DNA of 64,000 nt. It comes from Chersky-806 sp038252255. GTDB taxonomy: Bacteria > Actinomycetota > Acidimicrobiia > IMCC26256 > JAENVU01. Location of the stretch: contig JBBSAM010000020.1 in NCBI GenBank assembly GCA_038252255.1, positions 1-64,000 on the forward strand. The letters run 5' to 3'. The position numbers and the translations under genes were made by a program. Below are positions 1 to 8,442 of the stretch, piece after piece. Numbering within the stretch: position 1 is the first letter of the stretch; every line of letters begins with the position of its first letter. The notes under the pieces were generated by a model. It was not told where the DNA came from. It was given only the letters and a program-made list of their open reading frames with translations, and made no database searches.

Positions 1-261
1 CAGCGCAGCCCCCGGGGGGCGGACCGACGTGAACTCACCACCCGCGTAGACCACGTTGTTCCCCGCGTCGAGCGCCCAGACCGTGTTGTTGGTCTGCCAC
101 ATCGGCGACCCCACCGCACTCAACGGCTGGTCGTTCACCACGGCCGCGCCCGCCGGGCCGACCTCGGCCACCCCGACGATCCCGACGAGCCCCGCGCTCA
201 GCAGCACCCCCGCCAGCAGCGTTGCCAAGCCCCGATTGCCGCGTGATCTACCGGTCCGCAC
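1..261 (-). CDS. N-terminal fragment of a secreted, probably beta-propeller-type protein
   Basis: The minus strand is open from a GTG at 261 to the window edge (87 codons). A GGGGA lies six bases before the GTG. The protein begins with a basic stretch, then a hydrophobic core (LATLLAGVLLSAGLVGIVGV) and an Ala-rich end, as in a Sec signal peptide. The mature start contains WQTNNTVWALDAGNNVVYAGG followed by EFTSVRPPGAA. That pattern is common at the start of actinobacterial secreted proteins with delta-60 or PKD-type repeats, but the repeats lie outside the window. Divergent from the response regulator. Function unknown. Confidence 0.55.
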   Translation of the reverse strand, partial: MRTGRSRGNRGLATLLAGVLLSAGLVGIVGVAEVGPAGAAVVNDQPLSAVGSPMWQTNNTVWALDAGNNVVYAGGEFTSVRPPGAAL

Positions 262-398
262 GTTGAATCCCCAGCTCTCGCTCGCGAAGGAAGCAGTCTG
301 GGGTGGTCGATTTGCCCGTTCAATGGCGGTCTGAGGTGTTTCTTGTGCGTTTCTCGCGCCAGGCGGGTAGCGGACGAACCCGCCGAGCCGGGAACGGC

Positions 399-1106
399 AT
401 GATTGCAGGCGTGCCCCGAAGGATCCTCACCGTTGAAGACGACGACGGAATCCGAGCGACGCTGCGTCTCGCCCTCGAAGACGAGGGCTACGAGGTGGTG
501 GAGGCGAGTAGCGCGGAGATCGCCCTGGATCTCCTGCCGGTCCAGGAGATCGACCTCATCCTGGTGGATCTCATGCTCCCCGGCGCCGACGGCTTCGAGC
601 TGGTTCGCACCGTGAGGCAGACGAGCGACGTGCCGATCGTGATCGTGACCGCGAGATCCGACAGTCACGATGTCGTCGCCGGCCTGGAGGCGGGAGCGGA
701 CGACTACGTCCGCAAGCCGTTCGTCGTACAAGAGCTCGCAGCGCGCCTGCGGGCGCACCTGCGCCGGTCCCGTGAAACAGTCTCCGGCCGCCCTCGCTCC
801 GAGGTCCGATCGGTGCGCTTCGGCGACTTCGAGCTCAAGCCCGAGGCGGGCTCGCTCACGCGCGACGGCGAGTCCGTCTCGTTGACCCGCACCGAATTCC
901 GACTCTTGTGCGAGCTGGCGGAGAACGCCGGCCTGGTGCTGAGCCGCGAGCAGCTGCTCGAGAGCGTGTGGGGATACGACTACTTCGGGGACGGGCGAGT
1001 GGTGGACGCCCACGTACGGAGGCTCAGGACCAAGGTCGAGCAAGACCCTTCCATCCCGTCATTCATCCTCACGGTGCGCGGACTCGGATACAAGTTCGAA
1101 GTATGA
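399..1106 (+). CDS. OmpR-family response regulator (MtrA/RegX3-like)
   Basis: A DNA-binding response regulator of 235 residues. The receiver domain has the acidic pocket (VEDDD, residues 12-16), phospho-acceptor Asp57 in LVDLML, Thr84 and Lys106 in RKPF. A winged-helix output domain follows, ending in VRGLGYKFEV, typical of the OmpR class. I chose ATG 399; GTG 411 is also possible, and the frame is open upstream to 303. The gene overlaps the kinase by ATGA, so the two are co-translated. The order regulator-kinase-lipoprotein matches mtrA-mtrB-lpqB, but orthology is inferred from context only. Confidence 0.9.
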   Translation: MIAGVPRRILTVEDDDGIRATLRLALEDEGYEVVEASSAEIALDLLPVQEIDLILVDLMLPGADGFELVRTVRQTSDVPIVIVTARSDSHDVVAGLEAGADDYVRKPFVVQELAARLRAHLRRSRETVSGRPRSEVRSVRFGDFELKPEAGSLTRDGESVSLTRTEFRLLCELAENAGLVLSREQLLESVWGYDYFGDGRVVDAHVRRLRTKVEQDPSIPSFILTVRGLGYKFEV

Positions 1107-2491
1107 AGCAACGCGGCGAGACCGCTCGGACTTGGCGGCGACCGTGGAGTCTTCGAGTCCGGGTCACCTCCGCCTTTGCGCTCGGCAGCTTCGCCATCTT
1201 CGGGATCCTCGGCGTCGTGAGCTACCTGTTCGCGCAGCACTACCTCGTGCGACAGCGCGAGACGTCACTGGTCCGGCAGGCATTCGTCGACGCGCGAATT
1301 CTCAGCGATGAGCTCCAGCAGCACGATGACGTTCCCTTGGCGCTCGACGCCCTGGATCTCGAGCCGCGGACGAATGTCCTGCTGTCAAAGAGCGGACGGC
1401 AGTACCGCACCTCGAAGGGAGGAGGCGTGGTGAGCGTCCCGGGCAGCCTCCGCCGCGCGGTGGACCGGGGTAGCTCGGCGCGCCAGCTGATCGAAGCGGA
1501 CGGCCACCCCACCCTCGTCGTCGGCGTGCCGCTGCCCAAGATCGATGCCGAGTACTACGAGATGTTCACGCTCGTCGAGCTCGACCATACGCTGTCGATT
1601 CTGCGCGGCGGGCTGATCGGGGGAGGCATCCTTGCGGCTCTGCTCGGAGGACTGTTCGGGTGGTGGACGAGCCGGAGGATCCTTCGGCCCGTCGCCGACG
1701 TCGCCAACGCGGCTGAGCGAGTAGCAGGCGGTGACCTCCACACCCGGATCCTCGCCGGACCCGACGCCGACCTCTCGTCACTTGCGGCTTCGTTCAACCG
1801 CATGGTGGACACCGTCGAACGACGAATTGCTCGAGAGGCCAGATTTGCGTCGGACTTCAGCCACGAGCTGCGATCCCCCCTGACGACGCTCAGCACGGCC
1901 ACCCAGGTGATGGCGGCGAGAAGAGATGAGCTCCCCCCTCGAGCCGCCCGGGCATTCGAGCATCTCGAGACCGAGGTTCACAGGCTGCGTGAGCTCGTGG
2001 AGGATCTGCTCGAGCTCGGTCGGGCGGACGCCGGTGTCGCCGATCTGCAGTTGGAAGCCGCCGACGTCAGGGAGCTCGTCTCCCAAGCCATGAATGAGAT
2101 GTCGCAGACAGATGCCCAGCTCCTCCTGCCGCCCGAGCGGGTGTTCGCGCGAGTCGACAAGCGGCGACTCGAGCGGGTTCTCTCCAATCTCGTGCTGAAC
2201 GCCGAGACTCATGGCCAGGGACTGCGGCACGTCGCGGTGAAGAGTGGGGGCGGATTCGTCCGCATCGAGGTCGAGGACCTCGGACCCGGTGTCGAGGCCT
2301 CGGACCGCGAGCAGGTGTTCGAGCGGTTCTTTCGGGGCGCCGCTTCCGGCCGGCGGGCATCGACTCCTGGTTCGGGACTCGGTCTGGCGTTGGTTGCGGA
2401 GCACGTCCAGCTTCATGGCGGGCGCGTCTGGATCGAGGACGGCGAAGACGGCGCCAGGTTCGTGGTCGAGCTACCGGAAGAGACCTTGTGA
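1103..2491 (+). CDS. HAMP-containing sensor histidine kinase (MtrB-like position)
   Basis: A membrane sensor kinase of 462 residues. There is a transmembrane segment near residues 23-45, an extracytoplasmic sensor of about 120 residues, and a second segment near 168-188. A HAMP linker follows (about 190-242), then a HisKA box DFSHELRSPL with phospho-acceptor His254. The C-terminal ATPase domain shows the N box (NLVLNAETHG), the G1 box (DLGPGVEASD), FERFFRG and the glycine-rich GSGLGLALV. It overlaps the regulator by four bases and the next lipoprotein gene by four bases, which makes a tight three-gene operon. Its partner is almost certainly the upstream regulator. Confidence 0.93.
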   Translation: MKQRGETARTWRRPWSLRVRVTSAFALGSFAIFGILGVVSYLFAQHYLVRQRETSLVRQAFVDARILSDELQQHDDVPLALDALDLEPRTNVLLSKSGRQYRTSKGGGVVSVPGSLRRAVDRGSSARQLIEADGHPTLVVGVPLPKIDAEYYEMFTLVELDHTLSILRGGLIGGGILAALLGGLFGWWTSRRILRPVADVANAAERVAGGDLHTRILAGPDADLSSLAASFNRMVDTVERRIAREARFASDFSHELRSPLTTLSTATQVMAARRDELPPRAARAFEHLETEVHRLRELVEDLLELGRADAGVADLQLEAADVRELVSQAMNEMSQTDAQLLLPPERVFARVDKRRLERVLSNLVLNAETHGQGLRHVAVKSGGGFVRIEVEDLGPGVEASDREQVFERFFRGAASGRRASTPGSGLGLALVAEHVQLHGGRVWIEDGEDGARFVVELPEETL

Positions 2492-3054
2492 AGATCCGGT
2501 GGGTGTGCCTCGTCCTGGCCTCGTGCGCGGTCGTGGCCGGGTGCGGTCCAGCCCGTGAGTCGAAGGCGCGCCGGATCGATCCCAAGGACGTTCCCTTCAA
2601 TCTGTCCGATCGCGGTAGCCGATCGAACACCGCACGGCTCAGGTTGTACTTCGTCGGCGAAGGCCACCTCGTCGAGGTCTCCCGCAACGTCGGCAGTCCC
2701 GTCACGGTCGACGCGGCCTTCCGGGTCCTGCTGAAGGGCCCGACGGACGACGAGCGCGCGCGCGGGCTGACGACGGTGCTCCCGCGAGGATGGGCAACGG
2801 GTCCTGTCCCGGTGAAGGGAAGCACGGCCCGCGTGTCGTTGCCGGAGGATTTCTCCAAGTGGCCGCGTTCCGACCAGCGACTCGCAGTCGGACAGATCGT
2901 CGAGACGCTGAACTCCACCGGGGACGTCGACGGTGTGCACTTCTCGATCGCCGGGCGCTCCGCCGCCGTTCCCCGGGCCGATGGCTCGCTCACCGAGGAC
3001 CCGGTCGGCACCGGCGACGTTGCGTCGCTGCTATCGAAGAACGCGGCCCGGTGA
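2488..3054 (+). CDS. GerMN-domain lipoprotein (short LpqB-like)
   Basis: A predicted lipoprotein of 188 residues starting at GTG 2488. The signal peptide ends in the lipobox VVAGC with lipidated Cys19. The rest reads as one GerMN domain: RLRLYFVGEGHLVEVSR, a variable middle, then QIVETLNSTGDVDGVHFSI. In mycobacteria the gene after mtrB is LpqB, a much larger lipoprotein with GerMN plus a propeller; here only the GerMN part is present. It probably sits outside the membrane and modulates the kinase, by analogy. Its last 24 bases overlap the end of the opposing FAD oxidoreductase gene. Confidence 0.85.
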   Translation: MKIRWVCLVLASCAVVAGCGPARESKARRIDPKDVPFNLSDRGSRSNTARLRLYFVGEGHLVEVSRNVGSPVTVDAAFRVLLKGPTDDERARGLTTVLPRGWATGPVPVKGSTARVSLPEDFSKWPRSDQRLAVGQIVETLNSTGDVDGVHFSIAGRSAAVPRADGSLTEDPVGTGDVASLLSKNAAR

Positions 3055-4200
3055 CAGCTCGCTCTCGGGCCAGCTGCGACCGAACCATCGTTGGATCCGA
3101 TCGGTGCCGAACTGCACCTTGTCCTGGGCGAGCGCGAACGATGGTCCTTCCATGTCGGCGACGGGACGCTGGCCGGCCTGGAACGCGACATCGACGCGCG
3201 CGACCTGATCATGGCCGAACTCGAGGTAGCACGTCCCGCGACCGTCGTACTGCGTGGATGACGCAGCGCCCCGGATCTGCGCACTGATTCCGTCGGCGGC
3301 GACCACGGCTTGTCCTTCGGCGAAGACGCCGGCCTTCGGGGTCCCGACGCTCGTGACATCACCGACGGCGAAGACGCCGGGAACCGAGGTCTCGAGGGTC
3401 CGCGGGTTCACCGGGATCCAACCGTCCACCGTCAGCCCGGACTCCGCGACGACCGCAGGGGCGCGGTGCACCGGCACCGCGAGGAACAGGTCGTATGCCA
3501 TCTCGCTGCCGTCCTGGAACAGTGCGACCTTGTGGGCGGGGTCGAGTCCTCGCGCGAGCCGCTCCGGATGCCAGTTGATACCTCGTTCGGCGAAGGCGAT
3601 GAGCAACGCCTCCGACGCGGCGGGCGACGGTGGGATGGGGACGGCGAATGGCATCACCAGCGCGATCTCCGAGTCTTCGCGGAGACTGCGGTCGGTGAGG
3701 TAGTCGTGCATCAGGAGCGCGGCCTCGCTCGGTGCCGGCGGGCACTTGAACGGCGTCGAGGTCACACCGACGATCACCCGTCCTCCCGCGAACCCAGCCA
3801 AGACGTCGCGCAGTCCGAACGCACCCGCGACGGTGTAGAACTCGTGTCCACCTTCGACGAGACCCGGGGTGGCCTCGGGGTGCAGATCGGCGCCGAGCGC
3901 GATCACCAGGATGTCGGCTTCGAACGCTCCGGCATCGGTCTCGACCCGCTTCGCGACCGGATCGATCGAGCGAACCGTCGACTGGACGAAGCGAACCCCT
4001 GGCTTGACGAAGTCGCGGTAGGGATGGTGGACGGCAGATGCGGTGTCCCGCCCGAACATCACCTCGAGCTTCGAGAACCCGAAGACGAAGCCGTCACGCT
4101 GGTCGATGAGCACGACGTCGACCTCGTCGCCGAACTCGTCGGACAGCCTCGTCGTGAGCTCCAGACCACCGAACCCTGCACCGAGAACGACGACTCGCAT
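3031..4200 (-). CDS. NAD(P)/FAD-dependent oxidoreductase (sulfide:quinone oxidoreductase-like)
   Basis: A flavoprotein of 389 residues. The N-terminus is a dinucleotide fold (RVVVLGAGFGGLE), and the second FAD motif VPGVFAVGDVTSVG lies near residue 290. FKCPPAPSEAALLM carries a Cys at the place where Sqr/FCSD-type enzymes have a redox Cys. The second Cys of the sulfide:quinone reductase pair is not obvious, so the substrate is uncertain. I chose ATG 4200 rather than an in-frame ATG at 4236, because the glycine-rich motif begins at once and a TACCTT hexamer lies exactly seven bases upstream, as at other leaderless-looking genes here. Confidence 0.85.
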   Translation of the reverse strand: MRVVVLGAGFGGLELTTRLSDEFGDEVDVVLIDQRDGFVFGFSKLEVMFGRDTASAVHHPYRDFVKPGVRFVQSTVRSIDPVAKRVETDAGAFEADILVIALGADLHPEATPGLVEGGHEFYTVAGAFGLRDVLAGFAGGRVIVGVTSTPFKCPPAPSEAALLMHDYLTDRSLREDSEIALVMPFAVPIPPSPAASEALLIAFAERGINWHPERLARGLDPAHKVALFQDGSEMAYDLFLAVPVHRAPAVVAESGLTVDGWIPVNPRTLETSVPGVFAVGDVTSVGTPKAGVFAEGQAVVAADGISAQIRGAASSTQYDGRGTCYLEFGHDQVARVDVAFQAGQRPVADMEGPSFALAQDKVQFGTDRIQRWFGRSWPESELSPGRVLR

Positions 4201-4207
4201 GGGCAGG

Positions 4208-4213
4208 AAGGTA
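4208..4213 (-). promoter_or_regulatory. -10-like hexamer TACCTT, leaderless start
   Basis: On the minus strand TACCTT is followed by seven bases and then the ATG at 4200. No Shine-Dalgarno sequence fits between them. The spacing would put the transcript start at the start codon. Confidence 0.5.
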
Positions 4214-4259
4214 TCCGAGAGGAGCGGGCCCGGCACGCCAGCCTCTGGTCGGCACCGGC

Positions 4260-5006
4260 TCAGTCTTCGAGTCGGGCCGCGAACCGCTTCGCGAAGAGGT
4301 AGGCGTCACCGGGCCAGCGCGCCGAGATGTAGTTGCCGTCCTCGACGACGAATGCCGGTTGATCGTCAGTCTCGGTGCCGCGCTTCGACAGCACGCGCGG
4401 GCCGCGCACGAAGTCGTAGTGATCCTGGAGCGATTCCCGGACCTCGTCCTCGACGTACTGCGGGTACGTCCGGTAGTAGCGGCCGAGCCGCCACGCGGTG
4501 GCCAGGTACGCAGCCCGCTCCATGTACTTGGGGAGGCATGTGGTGTGCCGGCCGTACAAGAGGTTGCGGCCGCTCTGCGGATGTCGGGTTCGCGCCAGCA
4601 CCAGCACGCCGTGGCAGATGGCGCCGATCGGCCGTCCGAGCACCCAGTACTCCGCCACCTTCTCCCGGAGCAGCGCGCTGCCGAGGTACTGGCGCATGCC
4701 GGGAGCGTGCCCGCCCGGGAGGATGAGGCCGTCGAGCTCGTCCGGACGGATGTCCGCCCAGGCAAGAGGGGATCGGTATTCGCGATCGGACTGCATCTCC
4801 GCGTAGAAGGCCTTGGGCTCGTCGGCTGCGCCGAGCCGGCCGAAGATCACGCCGTCGAGCAGCCGCGGGTCGGCCGCGGGCGCGACACCGCCGTGCTCGG
4901 TGGCGAAGCGCACGACATGGCCCAGCCGCGTGAGCACTCGCCAGGGCACCGCGACCTCGGTGACGTCGAAATCGTGGTCCGGGAGAGGTATCAGGACGGT
5001 GGCGAT
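4260..5006 (-). CDS. DJ-1/PfpI (type 1 glutamine amidotransferase-like) protein with apparent ATC start
   Basis: A class I glutamine amidotransferase-like protein of the DJ-1/PfpI superfamily, 248 residues if it starts at 5006. The nucleophile elbow is GAICHGVLVLA, with Cys next to His, preceded by ILPGGHAPGM. The first usual start codon is GTG 4949, which would cut off the first beta strand. In-frame codons above it read ATVLIPLPDHDFDVTEVA, exactly the family N-terminus, back to an ATC at 5006, with a TAG stop at 5016-5018. I therefore place the start at ATC. A TAGCGT hexamer lies six bases upstream. Role unknown; relatives include chaperones, glyoxalases and stress proteins. Confidence 0.75.
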   Translation of the reverse strand: MATVLIPLPDHDFDVTEVAVPWRVLTRLGHVVRFATEHGGVAPAADPRLLDGVIFGRLGAADEPKAFYAEMQSDREYRSPLAWADIRPDELDGLILPGGHAPGMRQYLGSALLREKVAEYWVLGRPIGAICHGVLVLARTRHPQSGRNLLYGRHTTCLPKYMERAAYLATAWRLGRYYRTYPQYVEDEVRESLQDHYDFVRGPRVLSKRGTETDDQPAFVVEDGNYISARWPGDAYLFAKRFAARLED

Positions 5007-5012
5007 CGGCTG

Positions 5013-5018
5013 ACGCTA
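5013..5018 (-). promoter_or_regulatory. -10-like hexamer TAGCGT before the ATC start
   Basis: TAGCGT (minus strand) ends six bases before ATC 5006, the same spacing seen at canonical starts in this window. It also contains the TAG that closes the frame upstream, so translation cannot begin further out. Confidence 0.45.
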
Positions 5019-5102
5019 GAAGGTCGATGCCCCCCGAAGCACGACCCGGCTCCCGCTCCGGACCAGCCGGATGCCTCGGGGTTCGGTCGAGCTCGGGGCC
5101 GG

Positions 5103-5108
5103 TACCAT
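5103..5108 (+). promoter_or_regulatory. -10-like hexamer TACCAT, leaderless start
   Basis: TACCAT is followed by seven bases and ATG 5116 of the GHMP kinase. No ribosome binding site lies between. Confidence 0.5.
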
Positions 5109-5115
5109 CGGCCCG

Positions 5116-6153
5116 ATGCCACGCGAGCTCGTCCGAACGGCGACGGCTCCGGTCCGGATCTGCGACAACGGCGGCTGGACCGACACCTGGTTCGGCGGGC
5201 CCGGGCGGGTCCTCAACCTTGCCGTGACGCCGGGGGTACAGGTCACGCTCCGCCCGAGCGCCGGTCCCGAACCCGTGGTGCTCGACGTCGGAGGGTTCGG
5301 CGACCGCTACCCGGTGGTCCCGGGTGCGTCCCGGGTCGCCCGCCACCCGCTGCTCGAGGCCGCGATCGACACGCTGCCTCCGCCCGACGGTGCGGCGGTC
5401 GAGATCAGTGTTCGTTCCGCGGTCCCGGCCGGTTGCGGTGCCGGCACGTCCGCGGCCGTGGCGGTTGCCCTGCTCGGCGCGCTGACGGCCGCGCGCGCGG
5501 AGCCGCGGTCGCCGCGCGACCTGGCGTACGCCGCGCACCGGCTCGAGGTCGAGGTGCTCGGCGTCGAGAGCGGGATCCAGGACCAGCTCAGCGCCGCCTT
5601 CGGCGGGATCAACTATCTCGAGATCGACCCGTACCCGGAAGCGACGGTGCAGACGCTGCCAGCCTGGGAGGCGCTCAGCTCGCAGCTGACATTGGTCTTC
5701 CTGGGCCGACCGCACGACTCGTCTGGTGTGCACCGCCGGGTGATCGATGATCTCGGCGCGCATATGTCCGGTGTCTTCGAGCGGCTGCGGGCTGCGGCCA
5801 TCGCGGCGCGCGATGCGGTGCTCGCCCGGGATCTCCGGGCCTTCGGTCAGGCGATGGTCGCGAACACCGACGCGCAGCATGCGCTCCATCCGGAGCTGGT
5901 TGGTCTGGACGCGCGGAGGGTGTTCGAGCTCGCCGCCGCTCAGGGCGCGCTCGGTTGGAAGGTGAACGGCGCGGGTGGGGACGGCGGTTCGGTCACCTTG
6001 GTGAGCGCAACGCGCGAGGCCAAAGCCGCGCTCGAGCAGCGGGTGGCCGACCTCGACCCGCAATACCAGGTGCTCCCCTCCGAGATCAGCGCGGTCGGAG
6101 TGCGGGTCGCGGAAGGTCGACACCCCGCGGCAGGTACCGCCGTGTCGGGATGA
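5116..6153 (+). CDS. GHMP-family sugar kinase
   Basis: An ATP-dependent small-molecule kinase of 345 residues. The substrate-side motif GGWTDT near the N-terminus resembles the heptose-7-phosphate kinase / L-fucokinase branch. The phosphate-binding motif is VPAGCGAGTSAAVAVALLGA, and the third GHMP motif is KVNGAGGDGGSVTL near the C-terminus. DQLSAAFGGINYLEI is also typical of sugar kinases. It starts a plus-strand cluster with an SRPBCC protein and a GH63-like glycosidase, so sugar salvage is likely, but the exact substrate cannot be read from sequence. Confidence 0.85.
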   Translation: MPRELVRTATAPVRICDNGGWTDTWFGGPGRVLNLAVTPGVQVTLRPSAGPEPVVLDVGGFGDRYPVVPGASRVARHPLLEAAIDTLPPPDGAAVEISVRSAVPAGCGAGTSAAVAVALLGALTAARAEPRSPRDLAYAAHRLEVEVLGVESGIQDQLSAAFGGINYLEIDPYPEATVQTLPAWEALSSQLTLVFLGRPHDSSGVHRRVIDDLGAHMSGVFERLRAAAIAARDAVLARDLRAFGQAMVANTDAQHALHPELVGLDARRVFELAAAQGALGWKVNGAGGDGGSVTLVSATREAKAALEQRVADLDPQYQVLPSEISAVGVRVAEGRHPAAGTAVSG

Positions 6154-6216
6154 CGCCGTGAAGCTCCGGCTCGGTGCGGCCCGCCAGATCGCCACGTTCT
6201 GAGCCAGAATCTCGTG

Positions 6217-6681
6217 ATGGCGAATCTTCAGCACTCTGGTTCGATCGTGATCGCCGGTGACCCGGATGACCTGTACGACCTGGTCGCCGACGTGACCCGG
6301 ATGGGGGAGTGGAGCCCCGTCTGCAAGGAGTGTTGGTGGGAGAACGATGACGCGCGAGGGCTCGGCGCGTGGTTCGTCGGTCGCAACGAGCTGCCCGAAC
6401 GGACGTGGAAGACGCGTTCGGAGGTCGTGGCGGCAGAGCGGGGCCGCGAGTTCGCGTTCATCGTCGGCGGTTCGTACGCGAGGTGGGGCTACACCTTCAC
6501 ACCGGTCGACGGTGGGACGCGCGTCACGGAGTCGTGGGAATTTCTCCCCGACGGGGTGGCGCTCTTCGCGGAGCGGTTCGGTTCCGAAGCTCAGGCCAAG
6601 ACCGAGGAACGGGCCGAGCAGGCGCGCACGGGCATCGCGGCCACCTTGGCCGCGATCAAGCAACGTGCCGAATCCGTCTGA
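6217..6681 (+). CDS. SRPBCC (START/polyketide cyclase-like) family protein
   Basis: A hydrophobic-ligand-binding fold protein of 154 residues. It opens with the typical strand SGSIVIAGDPDDLYDLVADV, then TRMGEWSPVCKECWWE, and ends in a long amphipathic helix (EERAEQARTGIAATLAAIKQ). ATG 6217 is preferred over the adjacent GTG 6214. The protein lacks recognisable catalytic residues. In actinobacteria such proteins bind lipids or take part in cyclisation or detoxification, but none of this can be assigned here. It sits between the GHMP kinase and the glycosidase. Confidence 0.85.
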   Translation: MANLQHSGSIVIAGDPDDLYDLVADVTRMGEWSPVCKECWWENDDARGLGAWFVGRNELPERTWKTRSEVVAAERGREFAFIVGGSYARWGYTFTPVDGGTRVTESWEFLPDGVALFAERFGSEAQAKTEERAEQARTGIAATLAAIKQRAESV

Positions 6682-6695
6682 CCTCCACGCGCCCG

Positions 6696-8006
6696 ATGCC
6701 CGATCTCGCGCGAGCGGCGTTGGAGGTGTTGCAGCGCAACCGGCGCGGCGCGTGGACCTGCCCGGCGGCCGGCATCTATCCCCACCAGTGGCTCTGGGAC
6801 TCGTGCTTCGTCGCGATCGGACTCGCCGCGCACGACCCCCGGCGTGCCGCGGGCGAGATCGCCGCGGCTCTGCGTGGTCAATGGTCGAACGGCATGGTGC
6901 CGCACATGGTGTTCACCGGAGACGTCCGGGACGTCGGGAGCAAGCGGCTCTGGAAGTCGCGGCGTGATCCCCGTGCGCCGCGGGACGTCGACACGTCGTG
7001 CGTGACGCAGCCGCCGCTCCTTGCCGTTGCGGCGTGGTACGTCGCCCGTGAGCTCGAACCGGACGCGCGGCGCGCCTTTCTCGCCGAGGTGGTGCCGAAG
7101 ATCGTCGACTATCACTGCTGGCTCTACCGCGAGCGCGACCTCGAGCACCGCGGCCTCGTGACCTTGATCCATCCGTGGGAGTGCGGGCTCGACACGACGC
7201 CGCCATGGATGGACGCGATGAGCGCGGTCGGCCAGCCATGGTGGATGCGGGTTGTGTTGCGCTGGCACCTGACCCGGCTCGTGCGCTTCGCGCGCCGCGA
7301 TACCAGGTACGTCCCCGCCGCGGAACGTTCGAGTGACGACGACGGGCTCCGCATGCTCGTGCTGGCCGAGCGGGCCAAGCGCCACCGCTTCGATCTCCAC
7401 CGGCTCCCGCCGGCCGAGTCGGTGCTCATCCAGGATGCCTCGTTCAACGCGTTGCTGGCCGTGGCGAACCGGAAGCTCGCGGACTTGGCGGAGCAGGCCA
7501 GGATCGTCCTCGATCCCGCGCTCGTTGCGTCATGCGGTGCCACAACCGTCGCGCTCGAGGAGCTGTGGGACGAGTCGCTCGGCGCGTACTGCTCACGCGA
7601 CGCGACGACGGGGGAGCTGATCCGGTCCCCGACGATCGCGACCTTCGTCGCCTTGTGGGCGGAGCTGCGCCCGGACCGGATGCGCCGCCTCATCGACGCC
7701 CTGGCGACCGGGCCCTGGTCGCCCCCGTTTCCCGTGCCGAGCATGCCGACGGACTCGCCCCAGTTCGAGCCGGCGCGCTACTGGAAGGGACCGACCTGGA
7801 TCAACACGAACTGGATCGTCGTCCAGGGCCTGCGGGCCCAAGGCGAGGACCGGCTCGCCGGTGAGCTCCGGCGCGGGACACTCGAGCTCGTCACGAAGAG
7901 CGGGTTCGCCGAGTACTTCTCACCCTTCACGGGCGAGGGCTACGGCGCCGACGAGTTCTCCTGGTCGGCCGCACTCGTCCTCGAGCTCCTCGGAAGCGAA
8001 CCGTAG
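6696..8006 (+). CDS. GH63/MGH1-like alpha-glycosidase (six-hairpin toroid)
   Basis: A predicted glycoside hydrolase of 436 residues with an (alpha/alpha)6 toroid. Evidence is PHQWLWDSCFVAIGLA near the N-terminus, LIHPWECGLDTTPPW in the middle, YWKGPTWINTNWIVVQGL and EYFSPFTGEGYGADEFSWSA at the end. These are the hallmark segments of GH63 C-terminal domains and mannosylglycerate hydrolase-like enzymes. No signal peptide is visible, so it should act in the cytoplasm. It starts 14 bases after the SRPBCC gene, so coupling is likely. Substrate guesses are trehalose-type or glycerate/glucosyl solutes. Confidence 0.85.
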   Translation: MPDLARAALEVLQRNRRGAWTCPAAGIYPHQWLWDSCFVAIGLAAHDPRRAAGEIAAALRGQWSNGMVPHMVFTGDVRDVGSKRLWKSRRDPRAPRDVDTSCVTQPPLLAVAAWYVARELEPDARRAFLAEVVPKIVDYHCWLYRERDLEHRGLVTLIHPWECGLDTTPPWMDAMSAVGQPWWMRVVLRWHLTRLVRFARRDTRYVPAAERSSDDDGLRMLVLAERAKRHRFDLHRLPPAESVLIQDASFNALLAVANRKLADLAEQARIVLDPALVASCGATTVALEELWDESLGAYCSRDATTGELIRSPTIATFVALWAELRPDRMRRLIDALATGPWSPPFPVPSMPTDSPQFEPARYWKGPTWINTNWIVVQGLRAQGEDRLAGELRRGTLELVTKSGFAEYFSPFTGEGYGADEFSWSAALVLELLGSEP

Positions 8007-8132
8007 GTTCGGCGCATGTCATCGGTTCGACGAGCGGCGTCGGCTGATCGTGGCGCGGGTCACGCGGCGTTCGCAGGCCTATGACGTTTGGCTCACAATC
8101 GCGACGTATGGTGCTCTCGTGGAGGAGTGACC

Positions 8133-8366
8133 ATGAGAAGCAGCAATGCCATCACCCTGATCCGGAGCGTGGTCGCAGCGATCCTCGTGATCCTGGGCGT
8201 CGGGGCTCTGACGTCGGGCCGGTTGGCCATGGGCGTGCTGCTGGTCGGGCTCGCCGCCTGCAACATCGCGCTGACCGTCACGATCCGGCGACGGCGCGCC
8301 GCGTTCGTCCGCCGGTTCCCCAACGTCGCGGCGCGCCCGAGCCGGCCCGGCGGCTTCTCCGCCTAA
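8133..8366 (+). CDS. small two-helix membrane protein
   Basis: A 77-residue protein with two predicted membrane helices (about residues 8-26 and 30-48), then a basic tail (RRRRAAFVRRFPNVAARPSR). ATG 8133 has a good ribosome site, GGAGG, at 8121-8125. No family recognised. It stands alone between the glycosidase and the opposing amidohydrolase. Confidence 0.6.
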   Translation: MRSSNAITLIRSVVAAILVILGVGALTSGRLAMGVLLVGLAACNIALTVTIRRRRAAFVRRFPNVAARPSRPGGFSA

Positions 8367-8442
8367 CCGGAGCTGCGCGCATCTGACCTGCCGGAATGCG
8401 TGCTCGGCGCGAGGTGATCGCAGGCGCGATCCCGGTCCGCGG

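Noticed and set aside
4366..6663. Minus-strand open frame of about 765 codons across the GHMP kinase and DJ-1 region
   Set aside because: It is rich in Arg, Pro and Gly with no domain, and runs antisense to genes with clear motifs. Such frames are common in high-GC DNA.
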